Shown here piece by piece: positions 7,671-15,986 of a stretch of 30,381 nt of DNA (positions are counted from its first letter, which is position 1; the number at the start of each line of letters is the position of its first letter). Location: the NCBI GenBank assembly GCA_949516455.1, contig CATILC010000144.1, forward strand, positions 1 through 30,381, in the 5' to 3' direction. The position numbers and the translations under genes are program-made. This DNA is from Flavobacteriia bacterium (GTDB lineage: Bacteria > Bacteroidota > Bacteroidia > Flavobacteriales > Schleiferiaceae). A model generated the notes under the pieces. The model worked only from the letters and a program-made list of their open reading frames with translations. It was not told the DNA's origin and made no database searches.

Positions 7671-8450
7671 ATGAAGACTTCGCTTCAGGAGATCGGCAGG
7701 GCCATCGGCGATTACCGCGCGGCCTTTCGCTTCATTCATTCGCATCGATTGTACCTCTGGCTTTGGTGGCCTGTGGCCGTCAATCTGCTTCTGCTGTTTT
7801 TGGCTTTGGCACTGGGTGAAGTCATGGCGACCCAATTTCAAGAGCGCATCGACCAGTGGCTGGGATGGGAAGATGGGTGGTGGAATCAGGTCCTGCGCTG
7901 GACACTCGGCGTATTGAGTCGAATGCTCATCTTCTTTGTCTACGCTTTGGTCTATAAGCAACTGGTGCTGATCATACTGGCACCTGTTCTGGCTTATCTG
8001 AGCGAACAGACCGAGGCCCTGAAAACGGGAAGGCAATTCGAATTCTCGTGGCGGCAACTCTTTCAAGATGCACTCCGTGGAGCGGGTATTGCCCTGCGCA
8101 ACCTCTTTCTTGAACTGCTCATCACCTTGCTCCTGTTCTTCTTTGCTTTCGTTCCGCTGGTGGGTCTGTTGGCGCCTTTGCTCCTGCTGATCGTTCAGGC
8201 GTATTTCTTTGGCTTCTCTATGATCGACTACAGCTGTGAACGCAGCCGATGGTCGGTGGGAGAACGGCTATCGTTCATGCGTTCTCATCGAGGACTGGCG
8301 ATCGGCAATGGCCTGGTATTCTACGGCCTGTTCCTGGTCCCCTACCTCGGCTGGGCGGTCGCACCGGTGCTGGGTATCGTGGCCGGAACACTCAGCTTCT
8401 TGAATACAAAAAAACCGGGCCTTTTAACAGACCCGGTTTCTCAGAAATAA
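7671..8450 (+). CDS. EI24 / CysZ-like integral membrane protein
   Basis: This 259-residue protein has hydrophobic blocks at about 29-50, 79-108, 147-185 and 208-242, consistent with the EI24 domain (PF07264), which includes the sulfate transporter CysZ and the eukaryotic EI24/PIG8 proteins. The amphipathic N-terminus 'QEIGRAIGDYRAAFRFI' and the central charged region are typical. No cys genes are nearby, so a role in sulfate uptake is not supported here. The start is 33 bases from the purB start, on the opposite strand. The last codons coincide with an intrinsic terminator for the convergent Omp28-like gene, so the C-terminal tail 'NTKKPGLLTDPVSQK' is partly dictated by that hairpin. Confidence 0.83.
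   Translation: MKTSLQEIGRAIGDYRAAFRFIHSHRLYLWLWWPVAVNLLLLFLALALGEVMATQFQERIDQWLGWEDGWWNQVLRWTLGVLSRMLIFFVYALVYKQLVLIILAPVLAYLSEQTEALKTGRQFEFSWRQLFQDALRGAGIALRNLFLELLITLLLFFFAFVPLVGLLAPLLLLIVQAYFFGFSMIDYSCERSRWSVGERLSFMRSHRGLAIGNGLVFYGLFLVPYLGWAVAPVLGIVAGTLSFLNTKKPGLLTDPVSQK
8408..8439 (-). terminator. Rho-independent terminator of the Omp28-like gene, inside the EI24 3' end
   Basis: AAACCGGG at 8412-8419 pairs with CCCGGTTT at 8432-8439 across a 12-base loop. On the minus strand the hairpin runs into a T tract (complement of the A run 8408-8414), so it acts on the convergent gene whose stop is at 8462-8464. In the plus direction no T tract follows. The whole hairpin lies inside the coding sequence of the EI24 gene. 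Confidence 0.8.
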
Positions 8451-8461
8451 TTCACGTCTAT

Positions 8462-9430
8462 TTATTCAGGAATGCTGCTTTCGTAGGCATTCGTATAGCG
8501 GTAGACGTAGTTGCCTCCATCGAGAACCAACTCCCAAACGACCGTCAGCACCTTGTAACCCACAACGTTCAGCCCTGCGAGATCTGATGGCTTGTCTATG
8601 TGAAAACGAATGGGCGTGTATTTGCTTCCGATCACATCTCCTGCTGCGTAGTCCGAACCGAATGGATTGACCGCTGCCAGGGGAAGTCCCCACTGGGTCA
8701 TATTGGAATCGCCTTCGGCAAAGGCCCAAAGATTGTCTTTGTGGTAGAAATCATCTCCCGCGCGCACGGTAGGCGTGGTATCTACAAAACCGGCGTCCAC
8801 ATTCCAAATGGAGGAGCCTCCTGTAGGCCCTTTATCCACCCATTGGACGCTTGAAACCTGCCGAAGGTCCGAGCCTCCAGCCGCGGAATTATCCTTTGCG
8901 AGCACATTTTCCAAGATCAGGAAAGACTGCAAAAAATAGTTCTTCTGTATCGCGTCCTGGAAGAATTCCGCCTTGATATGGACCAGCCAGGAAGTATCGG
9001 CGTCCTCTACATTGTGGGCAATGCCCATGACAGCCGGCTCGGTACTGGCCAATAGTGCCGTCGCCTCTGCATCGTTGTAGTTGGCCAAAGCTTCTCCATT
9101 CACGTGTATGGTCGGGAAGCCATCCTGAACAAAAATGGAATCCCAGATCACACTGGATGGGTTCATCAGACCGTCGTTGTTATGCAAGGCCACCGGTACG
9201 ACGAAGTCATAATTGGCTGCGAGATTCAACATGATCTCCGCTCCATTGGGACAATACTGGCACCAGGCACCGGTATTTTCCACAAGCAGAACATTGCTCT
9301 GATTCTTGACCACCAATCCAGCAATGGGATCGGGGGTGGTGTTGCCTCCGGAAGAAGAATTGTCGTCGTCCTTGTCACAAGAAGCCAGGGCTGCGGCAAA
9401 GATCAAAAGGGCGGAACTCCACTTTTTCAT
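8462..9430 (-). CDS. Omp28-like thioredoxin-fold lipoprotein
   Basis: The ATG at 9430 gives 322 residues beginning with a lipoprotein signal 'MKKWSSALLIFAAALASC' (Cys18), then a flexible Asp/Ser/Gly-rich linker. The upstream in-frame ATG at 9496 is unlikely because it hides the signal. The core starts with 'NVLLVENTGAWCQYCPNG', a CXXC motif (Cys57, Cys60) in the setting seen in Omp28-related outer-membrane proteins. The following 'VPVALHNNDGLMNP' and 'FPTIHVNG' fit a thioredoxin-like fold with a cis-proline. It is probably an envelope thiol-disulfide or carrier protein with an unknown partner. It has its own -7 box at 9453-9460 and its own terminator, so it is likely monocistronic. Confidence 0.8.
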   Translation of the reverse strand: MKKWSSALLIFAAALASCDKDDDNSSSGGNTTPDPIAGLVVKNQSNVLLVENTGAWCQYCPNGAEIMLNLAANYDFVVPVALHNNDGLMNPSSVIWDSIFVQDGFPTIHVNGEALANYNDAEATALLASTEPAVMGIAHNVEDADTSWLVHIKAEFFQDAIQKNYFLQSFLILENVLAKDNSAAGGSDLRQVSSVQWVDKGPTGGSSIWNVDAGFVDTTPTVRAGDDFYHKDNLWAFAEGDSNMTQWGLPLAAVNPFGSDYAAGDVIGSKYTPIRFHIDKPSDLAGLNVVGYKVLTVVWELVLDGGNYVYRYTNAYESSIPE

Positions 9431-9452
9431 AGGAAAGAAATTTTTTATGCAA

Positions 9453-9460
9453 CAAAAATA
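9453..9460 (-). promoter_or_regulatory. Probable -7 promoter element for the Omp28-like gene
   Basis: The minus strand reads TATTTTTG, a perfect TAnnTTTG, 22 bases upstream of the ATG at 9430. It lies immediately downstream of the terminator of the preceding gene, which fits a new transcription start. No clear -33 TTTG is visible. Confidence 0.55.
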
Positions 9461-9465
9461 GGTGG

Positions 9466-9494
9466 AAAAACGGCTCAGCATGCTTCGATGAGCC
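9466..9494 (-). terminator. Rho-independent terminator of the endonuclease/exonuclease/phosphatase gene
   Basis: On the minus strand GGCTCA (9494-9489) pairs with TGAGCC (9477-9472) across an 11-base loop, followed by G and TTTTT (9470-9466). It lies 29 bases after the stop at 9524 and just before the -7 box of the next gene. CGGCT/AGCCG pairs at the edges offer an alternative register. Confidence 0.6.
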
Positions 9495-9523
9495 AAGCCG
9501 AGGCACCACTTTTCCTTTTCTAC

Positions 9524-10609
9524 CTATTGATGAGCAGGGACCAGATCCAGATAGATCGGAAGGTGATCGCTGTAGCCCCCGAGGTAACGCGGTCCAGAAA
9601 AGCTGCGCAAGGGATAGCGTCCGGTGTAGCGATCGTCGGGTTGTAGCAACCAATCGGCCCGGAACACCTTCGCCCATTCATTCTGGCCTCTGCCCGAACG
9701 AAGCTTGGTGGCTCCTTCCTCATCCAAAAGACCTCCGCTGACGACAAGATGATCGAGGTAGTTCCATTCACCCCGATACTTATGCGTACCTGAATGCACA
9801 TCCAGCGGCTGCATCAGATCGTACAGGGCGGCCGGCTGGACTTCTTTCGATCCGTTCCAATCCGAAACCCCCAGACCCTCTGTGAGGCTGGCGTCGCCCA
9901 CTCCATCATTCAGGTCGCCCATGATGATCAGTCCGTGACTTGGATGCATGCGCTGAACCGAATCCAACTGAGCACGCAGCGCAGTAGCCGCCAATACCCT
10001 CAATGGGCGGGATGCCTCTTCGCCTCCTCTTCGGGAGGGCCAATGGTTCACCCAAACATGAAAGGTGTCTGCCCACTGGATGCCGGCGAGTTTGGCGTAC
10101 AGAATGTCTCGGGTGCGCCAATCCGGATCTTCTGACCGTTCCAGCCGAATGAATGAGGCCGAGAGCAATTTCAGCTGTGCGCGGTCCATCAAAAGCCCAA
10201 CATCGATGCCCCTTCGATCGGGACTTTCAAAGTGGATCACCCGGTAATCCGCAGCCTTCATGATGTCCTGCCCCACCAGATCGTTGAGCACCCTGCGGTT
10301 TTCCACCTCGCACAGGCCAATGAGCGCAGGCGGATGAGCATAACCGACAGCCAGCAGGGTCTGGGCGATCTTTTTCTGCTTGTCCCAGTACTTGAAGTTG
10401 TCCCATTTCTTCTTGCCTTCAGGAAGAAATTCCTCGTCCCGTTTGAGCGTATCGTCCTCCGTATCGAACAGATTCTCCACATTGTAGAAACAGAAGCGCA
10501 TGCCCGAATCCGCAGGCAAGGCGGGTTCGAATCCGGAAAAGGGACGTTCTATCAGTTGGGCGCTGAGCCGTGAGGTGGACAGAAGCCCTATGAGCAGCAG
10601 GCGGATCAT
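9524..10609 (-). CDS. Secreted endonuclease/exonuclease/phosphatase-family hydrolase
   Basis: The ATG at 10609 gives 361 residues with a signal peptide 'MIRLLLIGLLSTSRLSAQ'; an ATG six codons earlier (10627) is the alternative. The catalytic motifs of the EEP (DNase I-like) superfamily appear in order: 'YNVENLFD' (Asn43), 'IGLCEVENR' (metal-binding Glu, about 101), 'RRGIDVGLL', 'VNHWPSR' (His189), 'MGDLNDG' (Asp232, Asn234) and 'YSDHLPI' at the end. All catalytic residues appear intact. The protein is exported, so likely roles are hydrolysis of extracellular nucleic acids or phosphodiesters; the substrate is not evident. A possible near-consensus -7 box (TACATTTA) lies at 10651-10658. Confidence 0.88.
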   Translation of the reverse strand: MIRLLLIGLLSTSRLSAQLIERPFSGFEPALPADSGMRFCFYNVENLFDTEDDTLKRDEEFLPEGKKKWDNFKYWDKQKKIAQTLLAVGYAHPPALIGLCEVENRRVLNDLVGQDIMKAADYRVIHFESPDRRGIDVGLLMDRAQLKLLSASFIRLERSEDPDWRTRDILYAKLAGIQWADTFHVWVNHWPSRRGGEEASRPLRVLAATALRAQLDSVQRMHPSHGLIIMGDLNDGVGDASLTEGLGVSDWNGSKEVQPAALYDLMQPLDVHSGTHKYRGEWNYLDHLVVSGGLLDEEGATKLRSGRGQNEWAKVFRADWLLQPDDRYTGRYPLRSFSGPRYLGGYSDHLPIYLDLVPAHQ

Positions 10610-10706
10610 GTTGCGGGTTGGAAACATTGGCGCAATGGGGTTGAATGGGATAAATGTAGGGGTTGTGGCTGCTCAAGCTGATTGATGTTTTGCAATTTTG
10701 GGTCGA

Positions 10707-11465
10707 ATGCTTCTTCGCGCAAATACCTCGACCACTTCTTTTCTGTCAGCAGCCTTCCTGGCCCTACTGCTCACGGTACTCGGCCTCCCGTCTGCACAGG
10801 CCCAGCTCCTTGAAGAGAAATCGATTCAGAGGTCCACCATGGATCAAAAAGAAAGATGGCTGGTGGCCAGCGGGGTTCTGCTCGTTGGTTTTGCTGCAGA
10901 CATGCCTGTACAGAAATGGCGAGGCGATTCCTTTTCTCCCTTTATGCGGCAGTATGTGGAACCTTTTGGGAAGGAATTCGGACTGATCGGTTCACTGGCC
11001 TTTTTTGGCTACGCCCATTTGACTCAAGATCGGAAAGCCGGCCAGGCTTCTGTTGGTTTGGGACGTGCATTGGTCTTCAGCTATCTGGGAGCGAATGGGC
11101 TCAAGATGATCTTTCGGCGAAGTCGTCCGAATGCGATCGGCTATCCGGAGAATCAATGGTTCCAGTACGAAGGACCGCCACTTGTTACGAACTCATTTCC
11201 CTCTGGACATGCCACTTATGCAGCTTCTATGGCCACCGTATTGTGCAGCAGCTACCCGGACAGTCGGTGGATGCCCTATGCCGCCTGGGGGATGGCCGGA
11301 CTCGTTGGGTTTGAAAGAGTGTACAATGGCGTGCATCACCCCTCGGATGTCATCGCAGGTTTCATGCTGGGCTATGTGCTGGGCAAACTGGCGGTAAAGC
11401 CGTGGAAGATCGATGCTTATTTTCTGCCCCAGGGCGCGGGCTTCTCCGTGGCTCTGGATCGGTGA
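10707..11465 (+). CDS. Exported PAP2-family phosphatase
   Basis: The ATG at 10707 gives 252 residues with an N-terminal signal or anchor (about 11-32, ending 'PSAQAQ'). An in-frame TTG three codons upstream is less likely. The three PAP2 motifs are present: 'KMIFRRSRP' (Lys133-Pro141), 'PSGHAT' (Ser166-Gly167-His168) and 'RVYNGVHHPSD' (Arg204, His210, Asp214). Family members remove phosphate from lipids such as undecaprenyl pyrophosphate, phosphatidate or lipid A, working at the membrane with the active site facing outward. Which of these is the substrate cannot be told. Its last 49 bases overlap the convergent small secreted protein gene. Confidence 0.9.
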   Translation: MLLRANTSTTSFLSAAFLALLLTVLGLPSAQAQLLEEKSIQRSTMDQKERWLVASGVLLVGFAADMPVQKWRGDSFSPFMRQYVEPFGKEFGLIGSLAFFGYAHLTQDRKAGQASVGLGRALVFSYLGANGLKMIFRRSRPNAIGYPENQWFQYEGPPLVTNSFPSGHATYAASMATVLCSSYPDSRWMPYAAWGMAGLVGFERVYNGVHHPSDVIAGFMLGYVLGKLAVKPWKIDAYFLPQGAGFSVALDR

Positions 11466-11812
11466 GTTTTCTTGTGGAAGCGGAATGCCCTTCTGAATTC
11501 CGCACATCGGGCAAAAAAAACAAAATCGCCTTTCGGTATCGATCTCAGGTCATAAGATCGTCGAAACGCACCTGATGAAGCCGTGCTGTCGATGCCGTAA
11601 AGCAGTCGACGGCCCAGTTGATCAAAGAGCTCATAGCCCAAACGACAGGTTTCGTTCAAATGGCCCTCAAGGACCAACAGACTGTCTCCTTCCAAAGCGG
11701 AAACAAAAAGGGTATCTGGCGGATGCAGTGCGGCACGATGGCCCTTGACCGCATGCATACTTCCAAATGAGAACAGAAAGAACACCAAAAGGAAATACCT
11801 CACTGTGCTCAT
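11417..11812 (-). CDS. Small secreted protein resembling a stand-alone T9SS sorting-type domain
   Basis: The ATG at 11812 overlaps the queA stop as ATGA, which decides the start and implies translational coupling. The 131-residue product has a signal peptide ('VRYFLLVFFLFSFGSMHA', about residues 4-21). Most of the remainder looks like a T9SS type A sorting domain: 'LGYELFDQLGRRLLYGID', then 'SYDLRSIPKGDFVFFARC', then 'FRRAFRFHKK'. There is no obvious passenger domain. The tail after residue 115 is Arg/Lys-rich and lies in the region overlapping the PAP2 gene. Two cysteines could form a disulfide. I do not recognise a named family, and the function is unknown. Confidence 0.65.
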   Translation of the reverse strand: MSTVRYFLLVFFLFSFGSMHAVKGHRAALHPPDTLFVSALEGDSLLVLEGHLNETCRLGYELFDQLGRRLLYGIDSTASSGAFRRSYDLRSIPKGDFVFFARCAEFRRAFRFHKKTHRSRATEKPAPWGRK

Positions 11813-13014
11813 CCTTTCCTTTGAAGCAACATAGCATCTCCGTAACTGAGAAAACGGTAGTCGTTTTCCAGCGCATGTTGATAGAGCGATCTCCACTGAT
11901 CGCCAACAAAGGCCGCAACGAGTAGAAGCAAGGTAGAACCGGGTTGATGGAAATTAGTGAGCAATGCATCGACCATTTGAAACGGGTGATCTGGCAGGAT
12001 GTACAAATGGGTGACGGCCCTTAATTCCTCCATTGAATGTTCGTCCAACCAATCAAGCAAGGCCAAAAGTGCTGCGGAACTGTCGAGCTTGGCCGGGAAG
12101 CGTGACATATCTTCCTGTGCCCAGCCAGAAGCGGGGTCCTCCCCGGCTGCCGCTTTCAGACCCAACCAGTACAAACTCTCCAGAGTGCGGAGTGAAGTCG
12201 TTCCGACGGCTAGGATCGGCTCGGTCCGTTCTGCCAAAGCGGCGATCAGGTCTCTGGGCACACAGATCTCTTCGCCGTGGATGCGGTGAGCTCGTGCATC
12301 GGAAGCACTGACCGGCTGAAAAGTGCCCGCTCCTACGTGAAGGGTCAAGCGATCGATCCGATGGCCCGACTTGCCCAGTTCTTCCAACATTCCCTCGGTC
12401 AGGTGGAGACCGGCCGTTGGGGCGGCCACAGATCCTCTGTTGCGCGCAAATACGGTCTGATAGCGCGCTCTGTCGGACAATTCATCACCACGGTTCATGT
12501 AAGGAGGAAGCGGAACATGACCAGCCTGCTCGAGCACCTTGTAGAAGGCCTCGGAAGGGGTCCAACTGAGCCGGATATAAAAACGACCGTTGCTGCGTTC
12601 CCCTTTTTCTGCTGTCAATGTGCCCGAACCACCCGCATGCGTCCAGGAGGTCTGAAGCGATCCCTCTTTCCATTTCCTCGCTCCGCCCACAAGAGCGAGG
12701 ATCTCAACAGAGCCTTCCTCGTGCAGAATGTGCTCCAGCGATCGGCCATCTGCCGCGCTCAGGCAAAAGATCTCGATCTGCCCCGATCGGTGCGGAAAAA
12801 GCAAACGCGCATGGACCACTCGGGTATCGTTCAAACAAATGCGGTGAGGCACAGCCAGCAATTCCGCCAGGTCGCTGATCATTCGATCGCTCCTTTTCGA
12901 TCCGTCGAATGACAACAAACGGGAGGCATTGCGATCGGTCAGCGGATAGCGTGCGATCCGCTCTTCAGGCAGCACATAGGTATACTCAGCGATCTGGATT
13001 TCCCGTTGGTCCAT
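11809..13014 (-). CDS. queA: S-adenosylmethionine:tRNA ribosyltransferase-isomerase
   Basis: QueA transfers and isomerises the ribosyl group of AdoMet to 7-aminomethyl-7-deazaguanine in tRNA, making epoxyqueuosine at wobble position 34. The ATG at 13014 gives 401 residues; an ATG six codons upstream (13032) is possible, but it overlaps the -7 box at 13030-13037. Family motifs include 'YVLPEERIARYPL' near the start, 'LNDTRVVHARL', 'GSVAAPTAGLHLTEGML', 'HVGAGTFQPV' and 'LLTNFHQPGSTLLLLVAAF'. The stop overlaps the start of a small secreted protein gene by 4 bases. The divergent glycosyltransferase begins 29 bases upstream. Confidence 0.96.
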   Translation of the reverse strand: MDQREIQIAEYTYVLPEERIARYPLTDRNASRLLSFDGSKRSDRMISDLAELLAVPHRICLNDTRVVHARLLFPHRSGQIEIFCLSAADGRSLEHILHEEGSVEILALVGGARKWKEGSLQTSWTHAGGSGTLTAEKGERSNGRFYIRLSWTPSEAFYKVLEQAGHVPLPPYMNRGDELSDRARYQTVFARNRGSVAAPTAGLHLTEGMLEELGKSGHRIDRLTLHVGAGTFQPVSASDARAHRIHGEEICVPRDLIAALAERTEPILAVGTTSLRTLESLYWLGLKAAAGEDPASGWAQEDMSRFPAKLDSSAALLALLDWLDEHSMEELRAVTHLYILPDHPFQMVDALLTNFHQPGSTLLLLVAAFVGDQWRSLYQHALENDYRFLSYGDAMLLQRKG

Positions 13015-13029
13015 TTGAATAACTTGCCG

Positions 13030-13037
13030 CAAAAATA
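13030..13037 (-). promoter_or_regulatory. Probable -7 promoter element for queA
   Basis: The minus strand reads TATTTTTG, a perfect TAnnTTTG, 15 bases upstream of the queA ATG at 13014. This supports the shorter queA start, because the alternative ATG at 13032 would lie inside the box. The site is in the 29-base gap to the divergent glycosyltransferase. Confidence 0.5.
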
Positions 13038-13043
13038 GAGGGC

Positions 13044-14156
13044 TTGAACCGGGTATTTGTTTCTGTTACCAACGACTGCGTGAACGATCAGCGGGTACAC
13101 AAGGTGTGCAGCTCATTATGTGTGGAGGGTTGGCAGGTCGAACTCATTGGCCGACGTTCAGAAATCAATGTCCAGATCGAAAGGGAATACAACGTCCACC
13201 GCTTCCCCATGTGGTTCCGGCGGGGAGCTCTTTTTTATACTGAATTCAATATCCGCCTCTTCTTTTATCTGCTCACAAGGCCCTCTGGGGTACTACACAG
13301 CAACGATCTGGATACACTTCTGGCCAATCAACTCGTCGCGCGAATCAGAAGGTGCGCCCTTGTGCACGACGCGCACGAATATTTCACGGAAGTTCCCGAG
13401 CTGCAGAACAGACCCCTGATAAAGGGTATCTGGAAACGCATCGAAAGGCTCAGCTTTCCGCGTATCGACCATCTCTTCACGGTGAACGACAGCATTGCCT
13501 GGCTCTACAAAGAAGTTCATGGAAAGCATGCACAGGTCATCCGGAACATACCCGTGAAGAAGGCAACAACCGCTGCACAGGGCAAGGAGGCCCTGGGTTT
13601 TTCTTCGGAAGACTTTCTGATGATCAATCAGGGGACCGGTATCAATGTGGACAGAGGAATGGAAGAACTCTTTGTGGCCATGACCGAATTGCCCGAACGG
13701 ATGAAACTGCTTCTTGTCGGCAAAGGCGATGTACTGCCCAAACTGCATTCTCTGCGCACAGAACTCAAGCTGCAGGAACGCATAAAGATCATGGATACAC
13801 GTCCTTATGGGGAATTGATGCGCATAACCGCGAGTTGCGATCTGGGGCTGAGCCTCGATAAGGACAACAACCTGAACTACCGCTTCAGCCTGCCCAACAA
13901 GCTCTTCGATTACATACGGGCGGGGATACCGATCTTAAGCACTGACCTGCCAGAAGTTGGCCGCATTGTGCGGGGAAAAGAAGTGGGGCACACCATTGCA
14001 GAATGCAGTCCTGAGGCCATCGTCCAAGGGATCAGGGAGATGGAGAAAAAAGGAAAGGTCCCCTTCAAAAATGCGCTCGCTCTGGCCTCATCAGAGTTGA
14101 ACTGGGAAACCGAAGTCGAACCGATGCTCGCGTGCTACCGGAAACTGAGCGGCTGA
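13044..14156 (+). CDS. Glycosyltransferase, GT4-like (GT-B fold)
   Basis: This 370-residue protein appears to start with TTG at 13044. The frame is closed by TAA at 13020-13022, there is no ATG until about residue 55, and the strand 'RVFVSVTNDCVNDQRVHKV' at residues 3-21 is needed for the N-terminal Rossmann half. AGAGGG just upstream may serve as a ribosome-binding site. Further family features are 'SNDLDTLLANQLV', 'VHDAHEYFTEVPELQ' and a C-terminal donor-binding half with 'YRFSLPNKLFDYIRAGIPIL'. Such enzymes use nucleotide sugars to build cell-surface glycans. No other glycan genes are nearby, so the product is not predictable. It ends 3 bases from the convergent acyl-CoA synthetase. Confidence 0.85.
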   Translation: MNRVFVSVTNDCVNDQRVHKVCSSLCVEGWQVELIGRRSEINVQIEREYNVHRFPMWFRRGALFYTEFNIRLFFYLLTRPSGVLHSNDLDTLLANQLVARIRRCALVHDAHEYFTEVPELQNRPLIKGIWKRIERLSFPRIDHLFTVNDSIAWLYKEVHGKHAQVIRNIPVKKATTAAQGKEALGFSSEDFLMINQGTGINVDRGMEELFVAMTELPERMKLLLVGKGDVLPKLHSLRTELKLQERIKIMDTRPYGELMRITASCDLGLSLDKDNNLNYRFSLPNKLFDYIRAGIPILSTDLPEVGRIVRGKEVGHTIAECSPEAIVQGIREMEKKGKVPFKNALALASSELNWETEVEPMLACYRKLSG

Positions 14157-14159
14157 AGG

Positions 14160-15941
14160 CTAGCGGATCGGTGGATGGCCGTAGATGCCCTCGTAGAGGT
14201 CAGCGTAGGACTTGATGATGTTCTTGCGCTTGAGTTTCAGTGTCGGGGTCAGGTGGCCGGCATCGATCGTCCAGCTCTCTGGAGTGAGTTCAAATTTCTT
14301 CACCTGTTCCCACTGGCTGAACTGCTTATTGGCCTTGTCGATCTCTTCAGAGATCCGATCGATGAGCCGCTGGTCTTTCACAACCTGATCTTCAGAACCA
14401 AACTCGACCCCTTTTTTGGCGCACCAGTCCCGGACATATTCCCACTCAGGCTGTACGAGGGCCGCCGGATGTTTTTCTGATTCGCCGATGACCATGATCT
14501 GCTCGATGAATCGGGATTCCTTGAAGGTATTCTCCATGATCTGCGGCGCCACATATTTGCCGCCCGATGTTTTGAAGATCTCCTTTTTCCGGTCTGTGAT
14601 GCGCAGATGTCCCTGATCGTTGATCTCCCCGATATCGCCCGTTTTGAACCAGCCTTCGCTGCTGAGTACCTCAGCGGTGAGTTCGGGCTGTTTGTAGTAG
14701 CCCATCATCACATTGGGTCCTTTAACGGTGATCTCGCCATCGTCGGCAATTCGGACCATCACATTTTTGATGGGTCGCCCCACCCCACCGATAAGCTTGT
14801 CCTCGAGCGGACGTCCGTTCACGGAGATGACCGGTGAGGTCTCGGTCAGACCATAGCCCTCCTGAATATTGATCCCTGCGGCCAAAAATATCCGAGTCAA
14901 CTTTGGATTGAGCGCTGCGCTGCCAGAGGCAATGGCCCGTACGTTTCCACCCAGTGCTTCGTGCCATTTGCTGAATATGAGTTTGCGCGCCAAAGCGAGC
15001 TTCATGGAATAACCAAAACTCTTGCCGGACAATTCAAATTCCTCTGCAAGTCCAACCGCCCAGAAGAAAAGGGACTTCTTTACTCCGGTGAGATCGGATC
15101 CTTTGGCCATGATCTTATCGAAGACCTTCTCCAGCAGCCTCGGTACCGCCGTGAAAATATGTGGCTTGACTTCGCGTATGTCGTCGCCTACTGTTTCCAG
15201 CGACTGACCGAAATAGATCGGAATGCCCTTCCAGCTGTAGAGATAGGACAGCATGCGTTCAAAGATGTGGCAAATGGGCAAAAAGCTGAGCGCCCAGGAA
15301 CCACTGGATACGGGAAACCGATCCCTACAGTCCGTCGCATTGGACGCGATGTTTTTGTGGCTGAGCATGACACCTTTAGGTTTACCTGTGGTACCCGAAG
15401 TGTAGATCAAGGTGGCCAGATCTTCCTCGTTTACAGCATCCATGGCCTTTTGAAGCTCAGCGGAACGAGCGCTTTTGCGGCCCGATTCCAAAACCTCCTC
15501 CCAGTTGGGTGCTCCATCCACAGGCAAGAAGGTGTACACGGCCTTCAGGCTGGGTATCCGATCCTTGATGCGCATGACCTTTTGGTAGAGCTCATCATTG
15601 GAGACAAAGCAGAAGGTGACCTCTGCATCATTGAAAATGTAGGCGGTATCATCGTCGGAGATGGTGGGATAGACAGGTACATCCACAGCGCCCAGTTGCA
15701 GAATGCCGATGTCGCTGACATTCCATTCGTATCGGTTGTTGTGTGTGATCAATCCGATCTTATCGCCGGCGGTCACGCCTAACTCCATTAGGCCAAGAGA
15801 AAAATGCTCCGCCATTTCCACATATTCCTGGCTGGATATGGTCTTCCACTCACCGTCGATCTTGGTGGCCATGCAGACATCCAATGGTGTGTGGGCCAAC
15901 TGATAACGAGGGAAATCAAATAATCTCTTCAGTCCTTCCAT
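14160..15941 (-). CDS. Long-chain fatty acid-CoA ligase (AMP-forming)
   Basis: This enzyme activates fatty acids to acyl-CoA through an acyl-adenylate. The ATG at 15941 ('MEGLKRLFDFPRYQL') matches the usual start of bacteroidete homologues and gives 593 residues; a TTG 13 codons upstream (15980) is possible. ANL-superfamily motifs are complete: the P-loop 'YTSGTTGKPKG' (180-190), 'GYGLTETSPV', 'GWFKTGDIGEI' and 'DRKKEIFKTSGGKYVAPQ' before the C-terminal lid. The sequence belongs to the large FadD15/eukaryotic-like long-chain group. It lies 45 bases downstream of the amidohydrolase gene and may share its transcript, without an obvious functional link. Confidence 0.93.
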   Translation of the reverse strand: MEGLKRLFDFPRYQLAHTPLDVCMATKIDGEWKTISSQEYVEMAEHFSLGLMELGVTAGDKIGLITHNNRYEWNVSDIGILQLGAVDVPVYPTISDDDTAYIFNDAEVTFCFVSNDELYQKVMRIKDRIPSLKAVYTFLPVDGAPNWEEVLESGRKSARSAELQKAMDAVNEEDLATLIYTSGTTGKPKGVMLSHKNIASNATDCRDRFPVSSGSWALSFLPICHIFERMLSYLYSWKGIPIYFGQSLETVGDDIREVKPHIFTAVPRLLEKVFDKIMAKGSDLTGVKKSLFFWAVGLAEEFELSGKSFGYSMKLALARKLIFSKWHEALGGNVRAIASGSAALNPKLTRIFLAAGINIQEGYGLTETSPVISVNGRPLEDKLIGGVGRPIKNVMVRIADDGEITVKGPNVMMGYYKQPELTAEVLSSEGWFKTGDIGEINDQGHLRITDRKKEIFKTSGGKYVAPQIMENTFKESRFIEQIMVIGESEKHPAALVQPEWEYVRDWCAKKGVEFGSEDQVVKDQRLIDRISEEIDKANKQFSQWEQVKKFELTPESWTIDAGHLTPTLKLKRKNIIKSYADLYEGIYGHPPIR

Positions 15942-15986
15942 GGTTTGGTTCTGTTCTTTAGGGTTGGTCAATTTCGGCAAAACCCA

